Positions 1 through 13,702 are shown, counted from the stretch's first letter. The stretch: DNA of 64,000 nt from Archivesica marissinica (GCA_014843695.1 CM026403.1:73610152-73674151), one strand, 5' to 3'. Made by a program: numbers and translations. Notes: generated from the sequence alone by a model not told the origin.

Positions 1-65
1 CATTATTGTACCATTTTATTCCATAAATACGCCACTACTAGTTTAATGATATTTTATTGCATTAT

Positions 66-1023
66 ACACACATAATTATACAATAATACAAAGATTGTCA
101 CACACATAATTATACAATAATACAAAGATTGTCACACACATAATTATACACTAATACAAAGATTGTCACACACACAATTATACAATAATACAAAGACTGT
201 CACACACATAATTATACAATAATACAAAGATTGTCACACACACAATTATACAATAATACAAAGATTGTCACACACATAATTATACAATAATACAAAGATT
301 GTCACACACATAATTATACAATAATACAAAGATTGTCACACACATAATTATACAATAATACAAAGATTGTCACACACATAATTATACAATAATACAAAGA
401 TTGTCACACACATAATAATACACAAATACAAAGATTGTCACACACATAATTATACAATAATACAAAGATTGTCACACACATGATTAGACAATAATACAAA
501 GATTGTCACACACACAATAATACAATAATACAAAGATTGTCACACACATAATTATACACTAATACAAAGATTGTCACACACATGATTATACACTAATACA
601 AAGATTGTCACACACATAATTATACACTAATACAAAGATTGTCACACACAATAATACAATAATACAAAGATTGTCACACACATGATTATACAATAATACA
701 AAGATTGTCACACACATAATTACACAATAATACAAAGATTGTCGCACACATGATTATACAATAATACAAAGATTGTCACACACATGATTATACAATAATA
801 CAAAGATTGTCACACACATAATTATACAATAATACAAAGATTGTCACACACATAATTATACAATAATACAAAGATTGTCACACACATAATTATACACTAA
901 TACAAAGATTGTCACACACATGATTATACAATAATACAAAGATTGTCACACACATGATTATACAATAATACAAAGATTGTCACACACATAATTATACAAT
1001 AATACAAAGATTGTCACACACAT
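66..1023. repeat. 34-bp minisatellite, about 28 copies
   Basis: AT-rich tandem array. Every unit carries AATACAAAGATTGTCACACA and the period is 34 bp (for example the AAGATTGTC motif at 91 and 125). Variation is slight: ATAATTATACA against ATGATTATACA, and CAATAATA against CACTAATA. There is no coding potential. It ends sharply at ATGAAAGCC near 1021. Confidence 0.95.
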
Positions 1024-1332
1024 GAAAGCCACAAGTTCTATCAACATTAGTATCTGGCCTCCCTGATGAAATTAATCCTAAAAAGCGAAACTGACTTGGC
1101 GTAATTATATTTCATGTATATAATAACAAGTTTAGTCTAACTAATCAAGAATAGTTTGTAGTAAACGCATAACCCCTCGTGTAGATGTGCTCACCTCCCC
1201 CACCCGGGTAATTTCTGCCGAATCGAATGTCCCGTTTCACCGAGAACGCACTCACCGAGAACCACCGAGAACGCCCTCACCGAGAACGCCCTAGAGATCG
1301 CAGTTCAGCAGATATATAATTGAAAGAACTAG
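1024..1332. other. Short non-repeat stretch before gap
   Basis: I see no gene here. The last 60 bases hold a small degenerate direct repeat built on CACCGAGAACGC (about 1237-1290, four partial copies), which may be the edge of another array lost in the assembly gap that follows. Confidence 0.5.
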
Positions 1333-2332
1333 NNNNNNNNNNNNNNNNNNNNNNNNNNNNNNNNNNNNNNNNNNNNNNNNNNNNNNNNNNNNNNNNNNNN
1401 NNNNNNNNNNNNNNNNNNNNNNNNNNNNNNNNNNNNNNNNNNNNNNNNNNNNNNNNNNNNNNNNNNNNNNNNNNNNNNNNNNNNNNNNNNNNNNNNNNNN
1501 NNNNNNNNNNNNNNNNNNNNNNNNNNNNNNNNNNNNNNNNNNNNNNNNNNNNNNNNNNNNNNNNNNNNNNNNNNNNNNNNNNNNNNNNNNNNNNNNNNNN
1601 NNNNNNNNNNNNNNNNNNNNNNNNNNNNNNNNNNNNNNNNNNNNNNNNNNNNNNNNNNNNNNNNNNNNNNNNNNNNNNNNNNNNNNNNNNNNNNNNNNNN
1701 NNNNNNNNNNNNNNNNNNNNNNNNNNNNNNNNNNNNNNNNNNNNNNNNNNNNNNNNNNNNNNNNNNNNNNNNNNNNNNNNNNNNNNNNNNNNNNNNNNNN
1801 NNNNNNNNNNNNNNNNNNNNNNNNNNNNNNNNNNNNNNNNNNNNNNNNNNNNNNNNNNNNNNNNNNNNNNNNNNNNNNNNNNNNNNNNNNNNNNNNNNNN
1901 NNNNNNNNNNNNNNNNNNNNNNNNNNNNNNNNNNNNNNNNNNNNNNNNNNNNNNNNNNNNNNNNNNNNNNNNNNNNNNNNNNNNNNNNNNNNNNNNNNNN
2001 NNNNNNNNNNNNNNNNNNNNNNNNNNNNNNNNNNNNNNNNNNNNNNNNNNNNNNNNNNNNNNNNNNNNNNNNNNNNNNNNNNNNNNNNNNNNNNNNNNNN
2101 NNNNNNNNNNNNNNNNNNNNNNNNNNNNNNNNNNNNNNNNNNNNNNNNNNNNNNNNNNNNNNNNNNNNNNNNNNNNNNNNNNNNNNNNNNNNNNNNNNNN
2201 NNNNNNNNNNNNNNNNNNNNNNNNNNNNNNNNNNNNNNNNNNNNNNNNNNNNNNNNNNNNNNNNNNNNNNNNNNNNNNNNNNNNNNNNNNNNNNNNNNNN
2301 NNNNNNNNNNNNNNNNNNNNNNNNNNNNNNNN
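1333..2332. other. Assembly gap (1,000 N)
   Basis: Exactly 1,000 N bases, a placeholder length rather than a measured gap. The sequence resumes inside the 59-bp array, so the left edge of that array is unknown. Confidence 0.99.
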
Positions 2333-5300
2333 TCCCCGACCCCTATATGCTCAGTACATGTAGCATGGTTACAGAGTGCCGTGTCCACTATTCACCGACC
2401 CCTATTTGCTCAGTACATGTAGCATGGTTACAGAGTGCCGTGTCCACTACTCTCTGAACCCTATATGCTCAGTACATGTAGCATGGTTACAGAGTGCCGT
2501 GTCCACTACTCACCATCCCCTATATGCTCAGTACATGTAGCATGGTTACAGAGTGACGTGTCCACTACTCCCCGACCCCTATATGCTCAGTACATGTAGC
2601 ATGGTTACAGAGTGCCGTGTCCACTACTCCCCGATCCCTATATGCTCAGTACATGTAGCATGGTTACAGAGTGTCGTGTCCACTACTCCCCGACCCCTAT
2701 ATACTCAGTACATGTAGCATGGTTACAGAGTGTCGTGTCCACTACTCACCAACCCCTATATGCTCAGTACATATAGCATGGTTACAGATTGCCGTGTCCA
2801 CTACTCCCCGACCCCTATATGCTCAGTACATGTAGCATGGTTACAGAGTGTCGTGTCCACTACTCCCCGACCCCTATATGCTCAGTACATGTAGCATGGT
2901 TACAGAGTGCCGTGTCCACTACTCCCCGATCCCTATATGCTCAGTACATGTAGCAGGATTACAGAGTGTCGTGTCCACTACTCCCCGACACCTATATACT
3001 CAGTACATGTAGCATGGTTACAGAGTGTCGTGTCCACTACTCACCAACCATTATATGCTCAGTACATGTAGCATGGTTACAGATTGCCGTGGCCTCTACT
3101 CCACGACCCCTATATACTCAGAACATGTAGCATAGTTACAGAGTGTCGTGTCCACTACTCCCCGACCAATATATGCTCAGTACATGTAGCATGGTTACAG
3201 ATTGTCGTGTCCACTACTCCCCGTCCCCTATATGCTCAGTACATGTAGCATGGTTACAGAGTGTCGTGTCCACTACTCCCAGACCCCTATATGCTCAGTA
3301 CATGTAGCATGGTTACAGAGTGCCGTGTCCACTACTCCCCGACCCCTATATGCTCAGTACATGTAGCATGGTTAAAGTGTGCCGTGTCCACTACTACCCG
3401 ACCCATATATGCTCAGTACATGTAGCATGGTTACAGAGTGTCGTGTCCACTACTCCCCGACCCCTATATGCTCAGTACAAGTAGCATGGTTACAGAGTGT
3501 CGTGTCCACTACTCATCGACACCTATATGCTCAGTACATGTAGCATGGTTACAGAGTGCCGTGTCCACTACTCCCCAACCCCTATATGCTCAGTACATGT
3601 AGCATGGTTACAGAGTGTCGTGTCCACTACTCCCCGATCCCTATATGCTCATTACATGTAGCATGGTTACAGAGTGCCGTGACCACTACTCTCCGACCCC
3701 TATATGCTCAGTACAAGTAGCATGGTTACAGAGTGTCGTGTCCACTACTCATCGACCCCTATATGCTCAGTACATGTAGCATGGTTACAGAGTGTCGTGT
3801 CCACTACTCCCCGACCCATATATGCTCAGTACATGTAGCATGGTTACAGAGAGTGTCGTGTCCACTACTCCCCGACCCATATATGCTCAGTACATGTAGC
3901 ATGGTTACAGAGTGTCGTGTCCACTATACTCCCCGACCCCTATATGCTCAGTACATGTAGCATGGTTACAGAGTGTCATGTCCACTACTCCCCGACCCAT
4001 ATATGCTCAGTACATGTAGCATGGTTACAGAGTGTCGTGTCCACTACTCCCCGACCCCTATATGCTCAGTACATGTAGCATGGTCACAGAGCGCCGTGTC
4101 CACTACTCCCCGACCCCTATATACTCAGTACATGTAGCATGGGTACAGAGTGCCGTGTCCACTACTCCCCGACCCCTATATGCTCAGTACATGTAGCATG
4201 GTTACAAAGTGCCGTGTCCACTACTCACCGACCCATATATTCTCAGTACATGTAGCATGGTTACAGAGTGTGGTGTCCACTATTCACCGACCCATATATG
4301 CTCAGTACATGTAGCATGATTACAGAGTGTCGTGTCCACCACTCCCCTACCCCTATATGCTCAGTACATGTAGCATGGGTACAGAGTGCCGTGTCCACTA
4401 CTACCCGACCCCTATATGCTCAGTACATGTAGCATGGTTACAGAGTGTCCTGTCCACTACTCACCAACCCCTATATGCTCAGTACATGTAGCATGGTTAC
4501 AGATTGCCGTGTCCACTACTCCCCGACCCCTATATGCTCAGTACATGTAGCATGGTTACAGAGTGTCGTGTCCACTACTCCCCGACCCCTATATGCTCAG
4601 TATATGTAGCATGGTTACAGAGTGTCGTGTCCACTACTCCCCGACCCCTATATACTCAGTACATGTAGCATGGTTACAGAGTGTCGTGTCCACTACTCCC
4701 CGACCCCTATATGCTCAGTACATGTAGCATGGTTACAGAGTGTCGTGTCCACTACTCTCCGACCCCTATATGCTCAGTACATGTAGCATGGTTACAGAGT
4801 GCCGTGTCCACTACTCCCCGACCCCTATATGCTCAGTACAACTAGCATGGTTACAGAGTGCCGTGTCCACTACTCACCGACCCATATATGTTCAGTACAT
4901 GTAGCATGGTTACAGAGTGTCGTGTCCACTACTCACCGACCCATATATGCTCAGTACATGTAGCATGGTTACAGAGTGTCGTGTCCACTACTCCCCGACC
5001 CCTATATGCTCAGTACATGTAGCATGGTTACAGAGTGCCGTGTCCACTATTCACCGACCCCTATATGCTCAGTACATGTAGCATGGTTACATAGTGCCGT
5101 GTCCACTACTCTCTGACCCCTATATGCTCAGTACATGTAGCATGGTTACAGAGTGCCGTGTCCACTACTCACCATCCCATATATGCTCAGTACATGTAGC
5201 ATGGTTACAGAGTGACGTGTCCACTACTCCCCGACCCCTATATGCTCAGTACATGTAGCATGGTTACAGAGTGCCGTGTCCACTACTCCCCGATCCATAT

Positions 5301-5552
5301 ATGCTCAGTACATGTAGCATGGTTACAGAGTGCCGTTTCCACTAATCCCCGACCCCTATATGCTCAGTACATGTAGCATGGTTACAGAGTGTCGTGTCCA
5401 CTACTCCCCGACCCCTATATGCTCAGTACATGTAGCATGGTTACAGAGTGTCGTGTCCACTATACTCCCCGACCCCTATATGCTCAGTACATGTAGCATG
5501 GTTACAGAGTGTCGTGTCCACTATTCCCCGACCCCTATATGCTCAGTACATG
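2333..5552. repeat. 59-bp minisatellite, about 54 copies
   Basis: Tandem array with period 59 bp (TATATGC motif at 2344, 2403, 2462 and so on). Conserved cores are CTCAGTACATGTAGCATGG and GTGTCCACTACTC. Units differ mainly by GTGCCGTG against GTGTCGTG and by CCCCGACCCC against CACCGACCCA, and the variants are interleaved rather than sorted. Open frames of up to 75 residues inside it are by-products of the repeat. The array stops mid-unit at about 5552. Confidence 0.95.
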
Positions 5553-5576
5553 TTATAAAGGAGCCTTATCTAAACG

Positions 5577-6260
5577 GATTGCCTCTAAACCCGCATTGCC
5601 TCTCAACCCTCATTGCCTCTCAACCCTCATTGCCTCTCAACACCCATTTCCTCTCAACCCTGATTGCCTCTCAACCCCCATTGCCCCTCAACCCTGATTG
5701 CCTCTCAACCCTCATTGCCTCTCAACCCTCATTGCCTCTCAACTGTCATTGCCTCTCAACCCTCATTGCCCTTCAACCCTCATTGCCTCTCAACCCTCAT
5801 TGCCTTTCAACCCTCATTGCCTCTCAACCCTCATTGTCTCTCAACCCACATTGCCTCTCAACCGCCATTGCCCCTCAATCCTCATTGCCCCTCAACCCTC
5901 ATTGCCTCTCAATCCTCATTGCCCCTCAACCCTCATTGCCTCTCAACCCTCATTGCCCCTCAACCCTCATTGCCTCTCAATACCCATTGCCTCTAAACCA
6001 TCATTGCCTCTCAACCCTCATTGCCCCTCAACCCTCATTGCCTCTCAATACCCATTGCCTCTAAACCATCATTGCCTCTCAACCCTCATTGCCCCTCAAC
6101 CCTCATTGCCTCTCAACCCTCATTGCCTCTCAACCCTCATTGTCTCTCAACACCCATTGCCTCTAAACCCTCATTGTCTCTCAACACCCATTGCCTCTAA
6201 ACCCTCATTGCCTTTCAACACCCATTGCCTCTAAACCCTCATTGCCCCTCAACACCCATT
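5577..6260. repeat. 17-bp minisatellite, about 40 copies
   Basis: Unit CCTCTCAACCCTCATTG, period 17 bp, with frequent CCCCTCAA and CTAAACC variants. Because 17 is not a multiple of 3, all three forward frames read the same 17-residue cycle; that cycle has no stop, so long overlapping frames (110 to 244 residues) cross the array. No start context, splice site or non-repeat coding flank supports a protein. Confidence 0.95.
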
Positions 6261-6743
6261 AACTTTATGACACCCCTTGTGCTCTGATATTTTTTATACA
6301 TGTTTTGAAACTTGTCATGCAAACTTTCTCTACACAGTATAAAATAATCAATCACATACGATGGATAATTTCAACCGCAAATATAATATTTAAATTTAGA
6401 GATAAACAACAATGTCGTAAAGGTGTCAGCGAGAAAACTGATGTGAATATTAATGTGTTACACTTCAACAACAATACATGTGGGCAGTGTTTGATTATTC
6501 ACCACAACAGACGAATACAAATTAGTCAGATACTTAAAATTGATTATTTATTTTCTACACGTGCACATATTACATAAGTCAATAAAATGCCTGCATACAA
6601 TGTTATATGCATTAACCCAAGTAGACATCGTTTTACATAAGTATGTATTATTTATTCATGTTTACAGCAACTGATCACCCTGTCATATGATCAGAAAGCG
6701 CTTGGTGATAATGGATACTAATTAGGCATGTATATTTATCTTA
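6261..6743. other. AT-rich single-copy stretch, no gene recognised
   Basis: Unique-looking sequence between two arrays. A 90-codon open frame (6305-6577) exists, but its product resembles nothing I know and its composition is like the non-coding surroundings. Confidence 0.5.
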
Positions 6744-9700
6744 GCTCGCCCATGTAACGTCGAGAAATAGAACTAACCCGCCCACTACATGTAACGTCGA
6801 GAAATAGAACTAACCCGCCCACTACATGTAACGTCGAGAAATAGAACTAACTCGCCCACTACATGTAACGTCGAGAAATAGAACTAACTCGCCCACTACA
6901 TGTAACGTCGAGAAATAGAACTAACTCGCCCACTACATGTAACGTCGAGAAATAGAACTAACTCGCCCACTACATGTAACGTCGAGAAATAGAACTAACT
7001 CGCCCATTACATGTAACGTCGAGAAATAGAACTAACTCGCCCACTACATGTAACGTCGAGAAATAGAACTAACTCGCCCACTACATGTAACGTCGAGAAA
7101 TAGAACTAACTCGCCCACTACATGTAACGTCGAGAAATAGAACTAACTCGCCCACTACATGTAACGTCGAGAAATAGAACTAACCCGCCCACTACATGTA
7201 ACGTCGAGAAATAGAACTAACCCGCCCACTACATGTAACGTCGAGAAATAGAACTAACTCGCCCACTACAGACGTCGAGAAATAGAACTAACCCGCCCAC
7301 TACAACAAAAAAACACTAGCCCACACATGTAACGTCGAGAAATAGAACTAACTAGCCCACTACATGTAACGTCGAGAAATAGAACTAACCCGCCCACTAC
7401 ATGTAACGTCGAGAAATAGAACTAACTCGCCCACTACATGTAACGTCGAGAAATAGAACTAACTCGCCCACTACATGTAACGTCGAGAAATAGAACTAAC
7501 TCGCCCACTACATGTAACGTCGAGAAATAGAACTAACTCGCCCACTACATGTAACGTCGAGAAATAGAACTAACTCGCCCACTACATGTAACGTCGAGAA
7601 ATAGAACTAACTCGCCCACTACATGTAACGTCGAGAAATAGAACTAACTCGCCCACTACATGTAACGTCGAGAAATAGAACTAACCCGCCCACTACATGT
7701 AACGTCGAGAAATAGAACTAACTCGCCCACTACATGTAACGTCGAGAAATAGAACTAACTCGCCCACTACATGTAACGTCGAGAAATAGAACTAACTCGC
7801 CCACTACATGTAACGTCGAGAAATAGAACTAACTCGCCCATTACATGTAACGTCGAGAAATAGAACTAACTCGCCCACTACATGTAACGTCGAGAAATAG
7901 AACTAACTCGCCCACTACATGTAACGTCGAGAAATAGAACTAACTCGCCCACTACATGTAACGTCGAGAAATAGAACTAACTCGCCCACTACATGTAACG
8001 TCGAGAAATAGAACTAACTCGCCCATTACATGTAACGTCGAGAAATAGAACTAACTCGCCCACTACATGTAACGTCGAGAAATAGAACTAACTCGCCCAC
8101 TACATGTAATCGAGAAATAGAATAACTCGCCCACACTGTAACGTCGAGAAATAGAACTAACTCGCCCACTACATGTAACGTCGAGAAATAGAACTAACTC
8201 GCCCACTACATGTAACGTCGAGAAATAGAACTAACTCGCCCACTACATGTAACGTCGAGAAATAGAACTAACTCGCCCACTACATGTAACGTCGAGAAAT
8301 AGAACTAACTCGCCCACTACATGTAACGTCGAGAAATAGAACTAACCCGCCCACTACATGTAACGTCGAGAAATAGAACTAACTCGCCCACTACATGTAA
8401 CGTCGAGAAATAGAACTAACTCGCCCACTACATGTAACGTCGAGAAATAGAACTAACTCGCCCACTACATGTAACGTCGAGAAATAGAACTAACTCGCCC
8501 ACTACATGTAACGTCGAGAAATAGAACTAACTCGCCCATTACATGTAACGTCGAGAAATAGAACTAACTCGCCCACTACATGTAACGTCGAGAAATAAAA
8601 CTAACTCGCCCACTACATGTAACGTCGAGAAATAGAACTAACCCGCCCACTACATGTAACGTCGAGAAATAGAACTAACTCGCCCACTACATGTAACGTC
8701 GAGAAATAGAACTAACTCGCCCACTACATGTAACGTCGAGAAATAGAACTAACTCGCCCATTACATGTAACGTCGAGAAATAGAACTAACTCGCCCATTA
8801 CATGTAACGTCGAGAAATAGAACTAACTCGCCCACTACATGTAACGTCGAGAAATAGAACTAACTCGCCCACTACATGTAACGTCGAGAAATAGAACTAA
8901 CTAGCCCACTACATGTAACGTCGAGAAATAGAACTAACTCGCCCACTACATGTAACGTCGAGAAATAGAACTAACTCGCCCACTACATGTAACGTCGAGA
9001 AATAGAACTAACTCGCCCATTACATGTAACGTCGAGAAATAGAACTAACTCGCCCACTACATGTTACGTCGAGAAATAGAACTAACTCGCCCATTACATG
9101 TAACGTCGAGAAATAGAACTAACTCGCCAATTACATGTAACGTCGAGAAATAGAACTAACTCGCCCACTACACGAGACGTCGAGAAATAGAACTAACTCG
9201 CCCACTACATGTGACGTCGATAAATAGAACTAACTAGCCCACTACACGTAACGTCGAGAAATAGAACTAACTCGCCCACTACATGTGACGTCGAGAACTA
9301 GAACTAACTCGCCCATTACATGTAACGTCGAGAAATAGAACTAACTCGCCCATTACATGTAACGTCGAGAAATAGAACTAACTCGCCCATTACATGTAAC
9401 GTCGAGAAATAGAACTAACTCGCCCACTACACGAGACGTCGAGAAATAGAACTAACTAGCCCACTACATGTAACGTAGAGAAATAGAACTAACTCGCCCA
9501 TTACATGTAACGTCGAGAAATAGAACTAACTCGCCCACTACATGTAACGTCGAGAAATAGAACTAACTCGCCCACTACATGTGACGTCGAGAAATAGAAC
9601 TAACTCGCCCACTACATGTAACGTCGAGAAATAGAACTAACTCGCCCATTACATGTAACGTCGAGAAATAGAACTAACCTGCCCACTACATGTAACGTCG

Positions 9701-10194
9701 AGAAATAGAACTAACTCGCCCACTACATGTAACGTCGAGAAATAGAACTAACTCGCCCACTACATGTGACGTCGAGAAATAGAACTAACTAGCCCACTAC
9801 ATGTGACGTCGAGAAATAGAACTAACTAGCCCACTACATGTGACGTCGAGAAATAGAACTAACTCGCCCACTACATGTAACGTCGAGAAATAGAACTAAC
9901 TCGCCCATTACATGTGACGTCGAGAAATAGAACTAACTCGCCCACTACATGTAACGTCGAGAAATAGAACTAACTCGCCCACTACATGTGACGTCGAGAA
10001 ATAGAACTAACTCGCCCACTACATGTAACGTCGAGAAATAGAACTAACTCGCCCACTACATGTGACGTCGAGAGATAGAACTAACTAGCCCACTACATGT
10101 GACGTCGAGAAATAGAACTAACTCGCCCACTACATGTAACGTCGAGAAATAGAACTAACTCGCCCACTACATGTAACATCGAGAAATAGAACCA
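6744..10194. repeat. 37-bp minisatellite, about 93 copies
   Basis: Period 37 bp (TAACGTC at 6755 and 6792). The core is TAACGTCGAGAAATAGAACT, followed by a CGCCCACTACATG segment. Homogeneity is very high, with most units identical. The TGTGACGTC variant is concentrated at 9,200-10,120, showing local spread of variants. Short damaged patches at 7,270-7,335 and 8,107-8,146 interrupt an otherwise uniform array. It stops at AATAGAACCAATT near 10,194. Confidence 0.95.
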
Positions 10195-10805
10195 ATTGCC
10201 TATCAAAACTCAACGTATGCACACTTGTTCCGTACTTTGTAGTGTGTGCTTATCGCCGTCCTCTTTCAGCCGCCATTGACTAGCAGTTGGCGAAAGAGTA
10301 GTCTCTGCCAACACATAGGTGTTGCATAGGTGTTGTCTAAAACAAATAAATTGATCACGTTATTCCCTAATCCGGCATTAATACGTATATGTGCCAAAAC
10401 CTGCTTTAATATTTACAGCGTCATAGTTCTATGTAAATAATGTGTACATTATTTTATTTGTGAACAATTTGTTATGTGAACTATGTAAAGGCTGCTAATC
10501 CATCCATCCCTGATCTTACCAGAGGTGTTTCTGATCTCTTAAAACATAATCCAATTTGCGCGATAGTTCTCTTTTTCCCTATCAGTATCTTAAAAACATT
10601 ATTTTACATATTTTTTTATTGTTATGATTAGCAACTTTTACATAGTTTTTACAAAGTAAAACATGTCTCGCGTATTGTAATATGCTATTGTATGTTATAC
10701 TTCTCATTTGTAGAATGGCTATGTGTAATGTGTGTGTTATAATATAAATTGAAATGTATGTACTGTAGTACATAGATGAGACAGAAGTAAAGATGTAATA
10801 TAGGT
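10195..10805. other. Single-copy AT-rich DNA, no gene recognised
   Basis: No coding signature on either strand. A 63-codon minus-strand frame at 10,582-10,773 is low-complexity and unsupported. Confidence 0.5.
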
Positions 10806-10966
10806 CAGACCGTGCCTCTTTGTATGAAAAAGTTGGCAGTTCCTTACGGAGGTTGGTGCATCAAGTACTGGTTAACCGCTGAAGCCTGCCTAGGAAATAT
10901 GTAGTTAGGTAAGCTGTCCGTCACTCAAGTGTGCAACCGGTAATGACGTTAAATAAACTTAAATGT
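10806..10966 (+). mobile_element. SINE fragment with composite tail
   Basis: 10,806-10,920 matches the body of the SINE-1 family seen at 30,860, 60,352 and (minus) 19,251: GTCAGACCGTG, AAAAAGTTGGCAGTT, then TACTGGTTAACCGCTG. The tRNA-like head is missing. The expected SINE-1 tail is replaced by a segment containing CAACCGGTAATGACG and AAATAAAC, which instead resembles the 3' end of the different SINE at 11,774-12,048 (CAACCGGTAGCGACG). It therefore looks like a 5'-truncated chimera or a sub-family with a swapped 3' end. Confidence 0.7.
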
Positions 10967-11061
10967 TTAAAAAGTACAAAGGTATGACGTCGCGACACTG
11001 TTTTAAGTGAATATACTATTATAGAAGGAACACTAACAGACAATAACACCAGATACGCCTA

Positions 11062-11673
11062 ATTATGTGTGTTTCGTGTAAACAATTAAAGCAGTATTAT
11101 ATATGTATACTAAGTATGTGTGTTTCGTGTAAACAATTAAAGCAGTATTATATATATATACTAAGTATGTGTGTTTCGTGTAAACAATTAAAGCAGTATT
11201 ATATATATATACTAAGTATGTGTGTTTCGTGTAAACAATTAAAGCAGTATTATATATATATACTAAGTATGTGTGTTTCGTGTAAACAATTAAAGCAGTA
11301 TTATATATATATACTAAGTATGTGTGTTTCGTGTAAACAATTAAAGCAGTATTATATATATATACTAAGTATGTGTGTTTCGTGTAAACAATTAAAGCAG
11401 TATTATATATATATACTAAGTATGTGTGTTTCGTGTAAACAATTAAAGCAGTATTATATATATATACTAAGTATGTGTGTTTCGTGTAAACAATTAAAGC
11501 AGTATTATATATATATACTAATTATGTGTGTTTCGTGTAAACAATTAAAGCAGTATTATATATATATACTAATTATGTGTGTTTCGTGTAAACAATTAAA
11601 GCAGTATTATGTATATATACTAATTATGTGTGTTTCGTGTAAACAATTAAAGCAGTATTATATATATACTAAG
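11062..11673. repeat. 51-bp minisatellite, 12 copies
   Basis: Twelve near-identical 51-bp units containing TATGTGTGTTTCGTGTAAAC and an AAAGCAGTATTATATATA segment. As 51 bp is 17 codons, one forward frame stays open for 229 codons (11,065-11,754) with a repeating Met-Cys-Val-Ser-Cys peptide. The near-perfect copy identity at synonymous and non-coding positions alike indicates DNA-level amplification, not a selected repeat protein. The last three junctions carry AATTATG instead of AAGTATG. Confidence 0.93.
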
Positions 11674-11773
11674 TTATCATATCGCCTATATTCCTTCGCC
11701 AAACTTGCTGCAAATTCAATTGTTCCGTGTATGCCACCATACTATAAAGCATAAATTGTATACATCAAGTTTA

Positions 11774-12048
11774 CAGACGGATATGTAGTCCAGTGGTACA
11801 CGCTGCACTGGTAATCCAGGGATCGCAGGTTCGATCCCCCGTCTGACCCTAATAAAATTAACAGTCTTTCAGATGGGACGTTAATCCGAGGTCTCGTGTC
11901 GGTGCTTTACATCGTGCACGTAAAAGAACCAGAGGAGATTCTGGATTGGGTCATGCACTATCCTCCAAAATCTAAAATAGCTAATCTCTTCAGGAGGCGT
12001 CGCTCATATGGGCAACCGGTAGCGACGATAAATAAACGTAAAAACACA
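11774..12048 (+). mobile_element. tRNA-derived SINE with conserved-looking core
   Basis: The head carries RNA polymerase III promoter boxes: TAGTCCAGTGG (box A) and AGGTTCGATCC (box B). CAGACGG at 11,774 and its complement CCGTCTG at 11,839 bracket the tRNA-like part. The loop CTGGTAA suggests an ancestor like tRNA-Thr, though the T stem no longer pairs well. The body (GATGGGACGTTAATCCGAGG, then GTGCACGTAAAAGAACC) looks like the central domain of widely spread metazoan SINEs, from memory. The tail ends CAACCGGTAGCGACG and AAATAAACG. Confidence 0.8.
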
Positions 12049-12239
12049 CATCAAGTTTAGTTGAGTCGCGTTGATGTAATTACGGTATGATTTATTAACA
12101 CTATGATTGACGATTTAAGATATGACACGAAAGGCGTGAGTATGACTAAGCAATATATGTATTTTTAATCTTTACTAATTGTGGCTGATATGTGCCATTT
12201 CGTCTATTCGATTTTTGTCACAGAGAATTATCTTTACTT

Positions 12240-12660
12240 CACGGCGATAAAACGAAAAGACGACGGAACCGAACGGGAAAAGACGAAAACATGAAGTTTC
12301 TATGTAAAAACTCTAATTAGAGGGGCGAATAAACGATAATCAACGGGGTGAAGAGTCTCTAATTAACGTGGCGAAAAGACGGTGAGTAGTGGGTTGAAAA
12401 TACGCTAATTAACGGGGAGAAAATACGCTAATTTATTAAGGGGGAGAAAATACGCTAATTTATTAACGGGGAGAAAATACGATGATTAACCGGATGAAAA
12501 GACGATGATAAGCGGGGGAGTGAAAAAATACGATAATTAACTGGGCGAAAAGAAGTTAATTGACGGGAAGAAAATACGCTAATTAACGGGGCGAAATTCA
12601 GATGATTATCGCGACGATAAGACAATAATTAACAGGGCGAAATTACGATGCATATACGTT
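12240..12660. repeat. Degenerate short tandem repeat, about 22-30 bp
   Basis: Loose repeats of GAAAATACGCTAATTAACGG with many substitutions and length changes (GGCGAAAAGACG, GGGGAGAAAATACG). This is an old, decaying array, unlike the homogeneous arrays around it. No gene seen. Confidence 0.75.
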
Positions 12661-12806
12661 GTTTCTCTGCATGTCATGAAATGAGAGAATAAACTATTTG
12701 ACTTGACTCTGCAGCAAAGCGAAATGGCCACTATCAGCAACCATATTTATTAGAGTCTCAGCCATGTACATCAATATGAACAACTTAGACGTAGAAAATA
12801 TAGCTA

Positions 12807-13702
12807 CACAGGCTGCATAGCCATTCATCAACATAATATACATGCACGAGAGCACATAGCTACATAGGCTGCATAGCCATTCATCAACATAATATACATG
12901 CACGAGAGCACATAGCTACATAGGCTGCATAGCCATTCATCAACATAATATACATGCACGAGAGCACATAGCTACATAGGCTGCATAGCCATTCATCAAC
13001 ATAATATACATGCACGAGAGCACATAGCTACATAGGCTGCATAGCCATTCATCAACATAATATACATGCACGAGAGCACATAGCTACATAGGCTGCATAG
13101 CCATTCATCAACATAATATACATGCACGAGAGCACATAGCTACATAGGCTGCATAGCCATTCATCAACATAATATACATGCACGAGAGCACATAGCTACA
13201 TAGGCTGCATAGCCATTCATCAACATAATATACATGCACGAGAGCACATAGCTACATAGGCTGCATAGCCATTCATCAACATAATATACATGCACGAGAG
13301 CACATAGCTACATAGGCTGCATAGCCATTCATCAACATAATATACATGCACGAGAGCACATAGCTACATAGGCTGCATAGCCATTCATCAACATAATATA
13401 CATGCACGAGAGCACATAGCTACATAGGCTGCATAGCCATTCATCAACATAATATACATGCACGAGAGCACATAGCTACATAGGCTGCATAGCCATTCAT
13501 CAACATAATATACATGCACGAGAGCACATAGCTACATAGGCTGCATAGCCATTCATCAACACAATACACATGCACGAGAGCACATAGCTACATAGGCTGC
13601 ATAGCCATTCATCAACATAATATACATGCACGAGAGCACATAGCTACATAGGCTGCATAGCCATTCATCAACATAATATGCATGCACGAGAGCACATAGC
13701 TA
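12807..13702. repeat. 56-bp satellite, exactly 16 units, left of YR element
   Basis: Period 56 bp (CATAGGCTGC motif at 12,863, 12,919 and so on). The unit also contains ATAGCCATTCATCAACATAA and ATGCACGAGAGCACATAGC. The first unit begins CACAGGCTGC at 12,807; 896 bp is 16 full units ending exactly where the retrotransposon starts. A 17th, partial unit begins exactly where the retrotransposon ends (18,789). Confidence 0.93.

Noticed and set aside
1291..2388. 365- and 347-codon frames on both strands
   Set aside because: Almost entirely N bases in the assembly gap.
5330..6234. Pro/Ser/Leu-rich open frames of 110-244 codons
   Set aside because: Products of the 59-bp and 17-bp arrays, open in several frames at once.
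6744..10194. CRISPR-like array
   Set aside because: There are no unique spacers; the whole 37-bp unit is repeated, and the genome is eukaryotic.
2333..10194. Common origin of the 59-bp and 37-bp arrays from a shared TACATGTA palindrome
   Set aside because: An 8-base AT-rich palindrome is common by chance; nothing else in the two units matches.
11065..11754. 229-codon repeat protein with a Cys-Val-Ser-Cys motif
   Set aside because: The 51-bp unit is a multiple of three, so a frame stays open automatically. Copies are identical at the DNA level and end in ordinary non-coding sequence.
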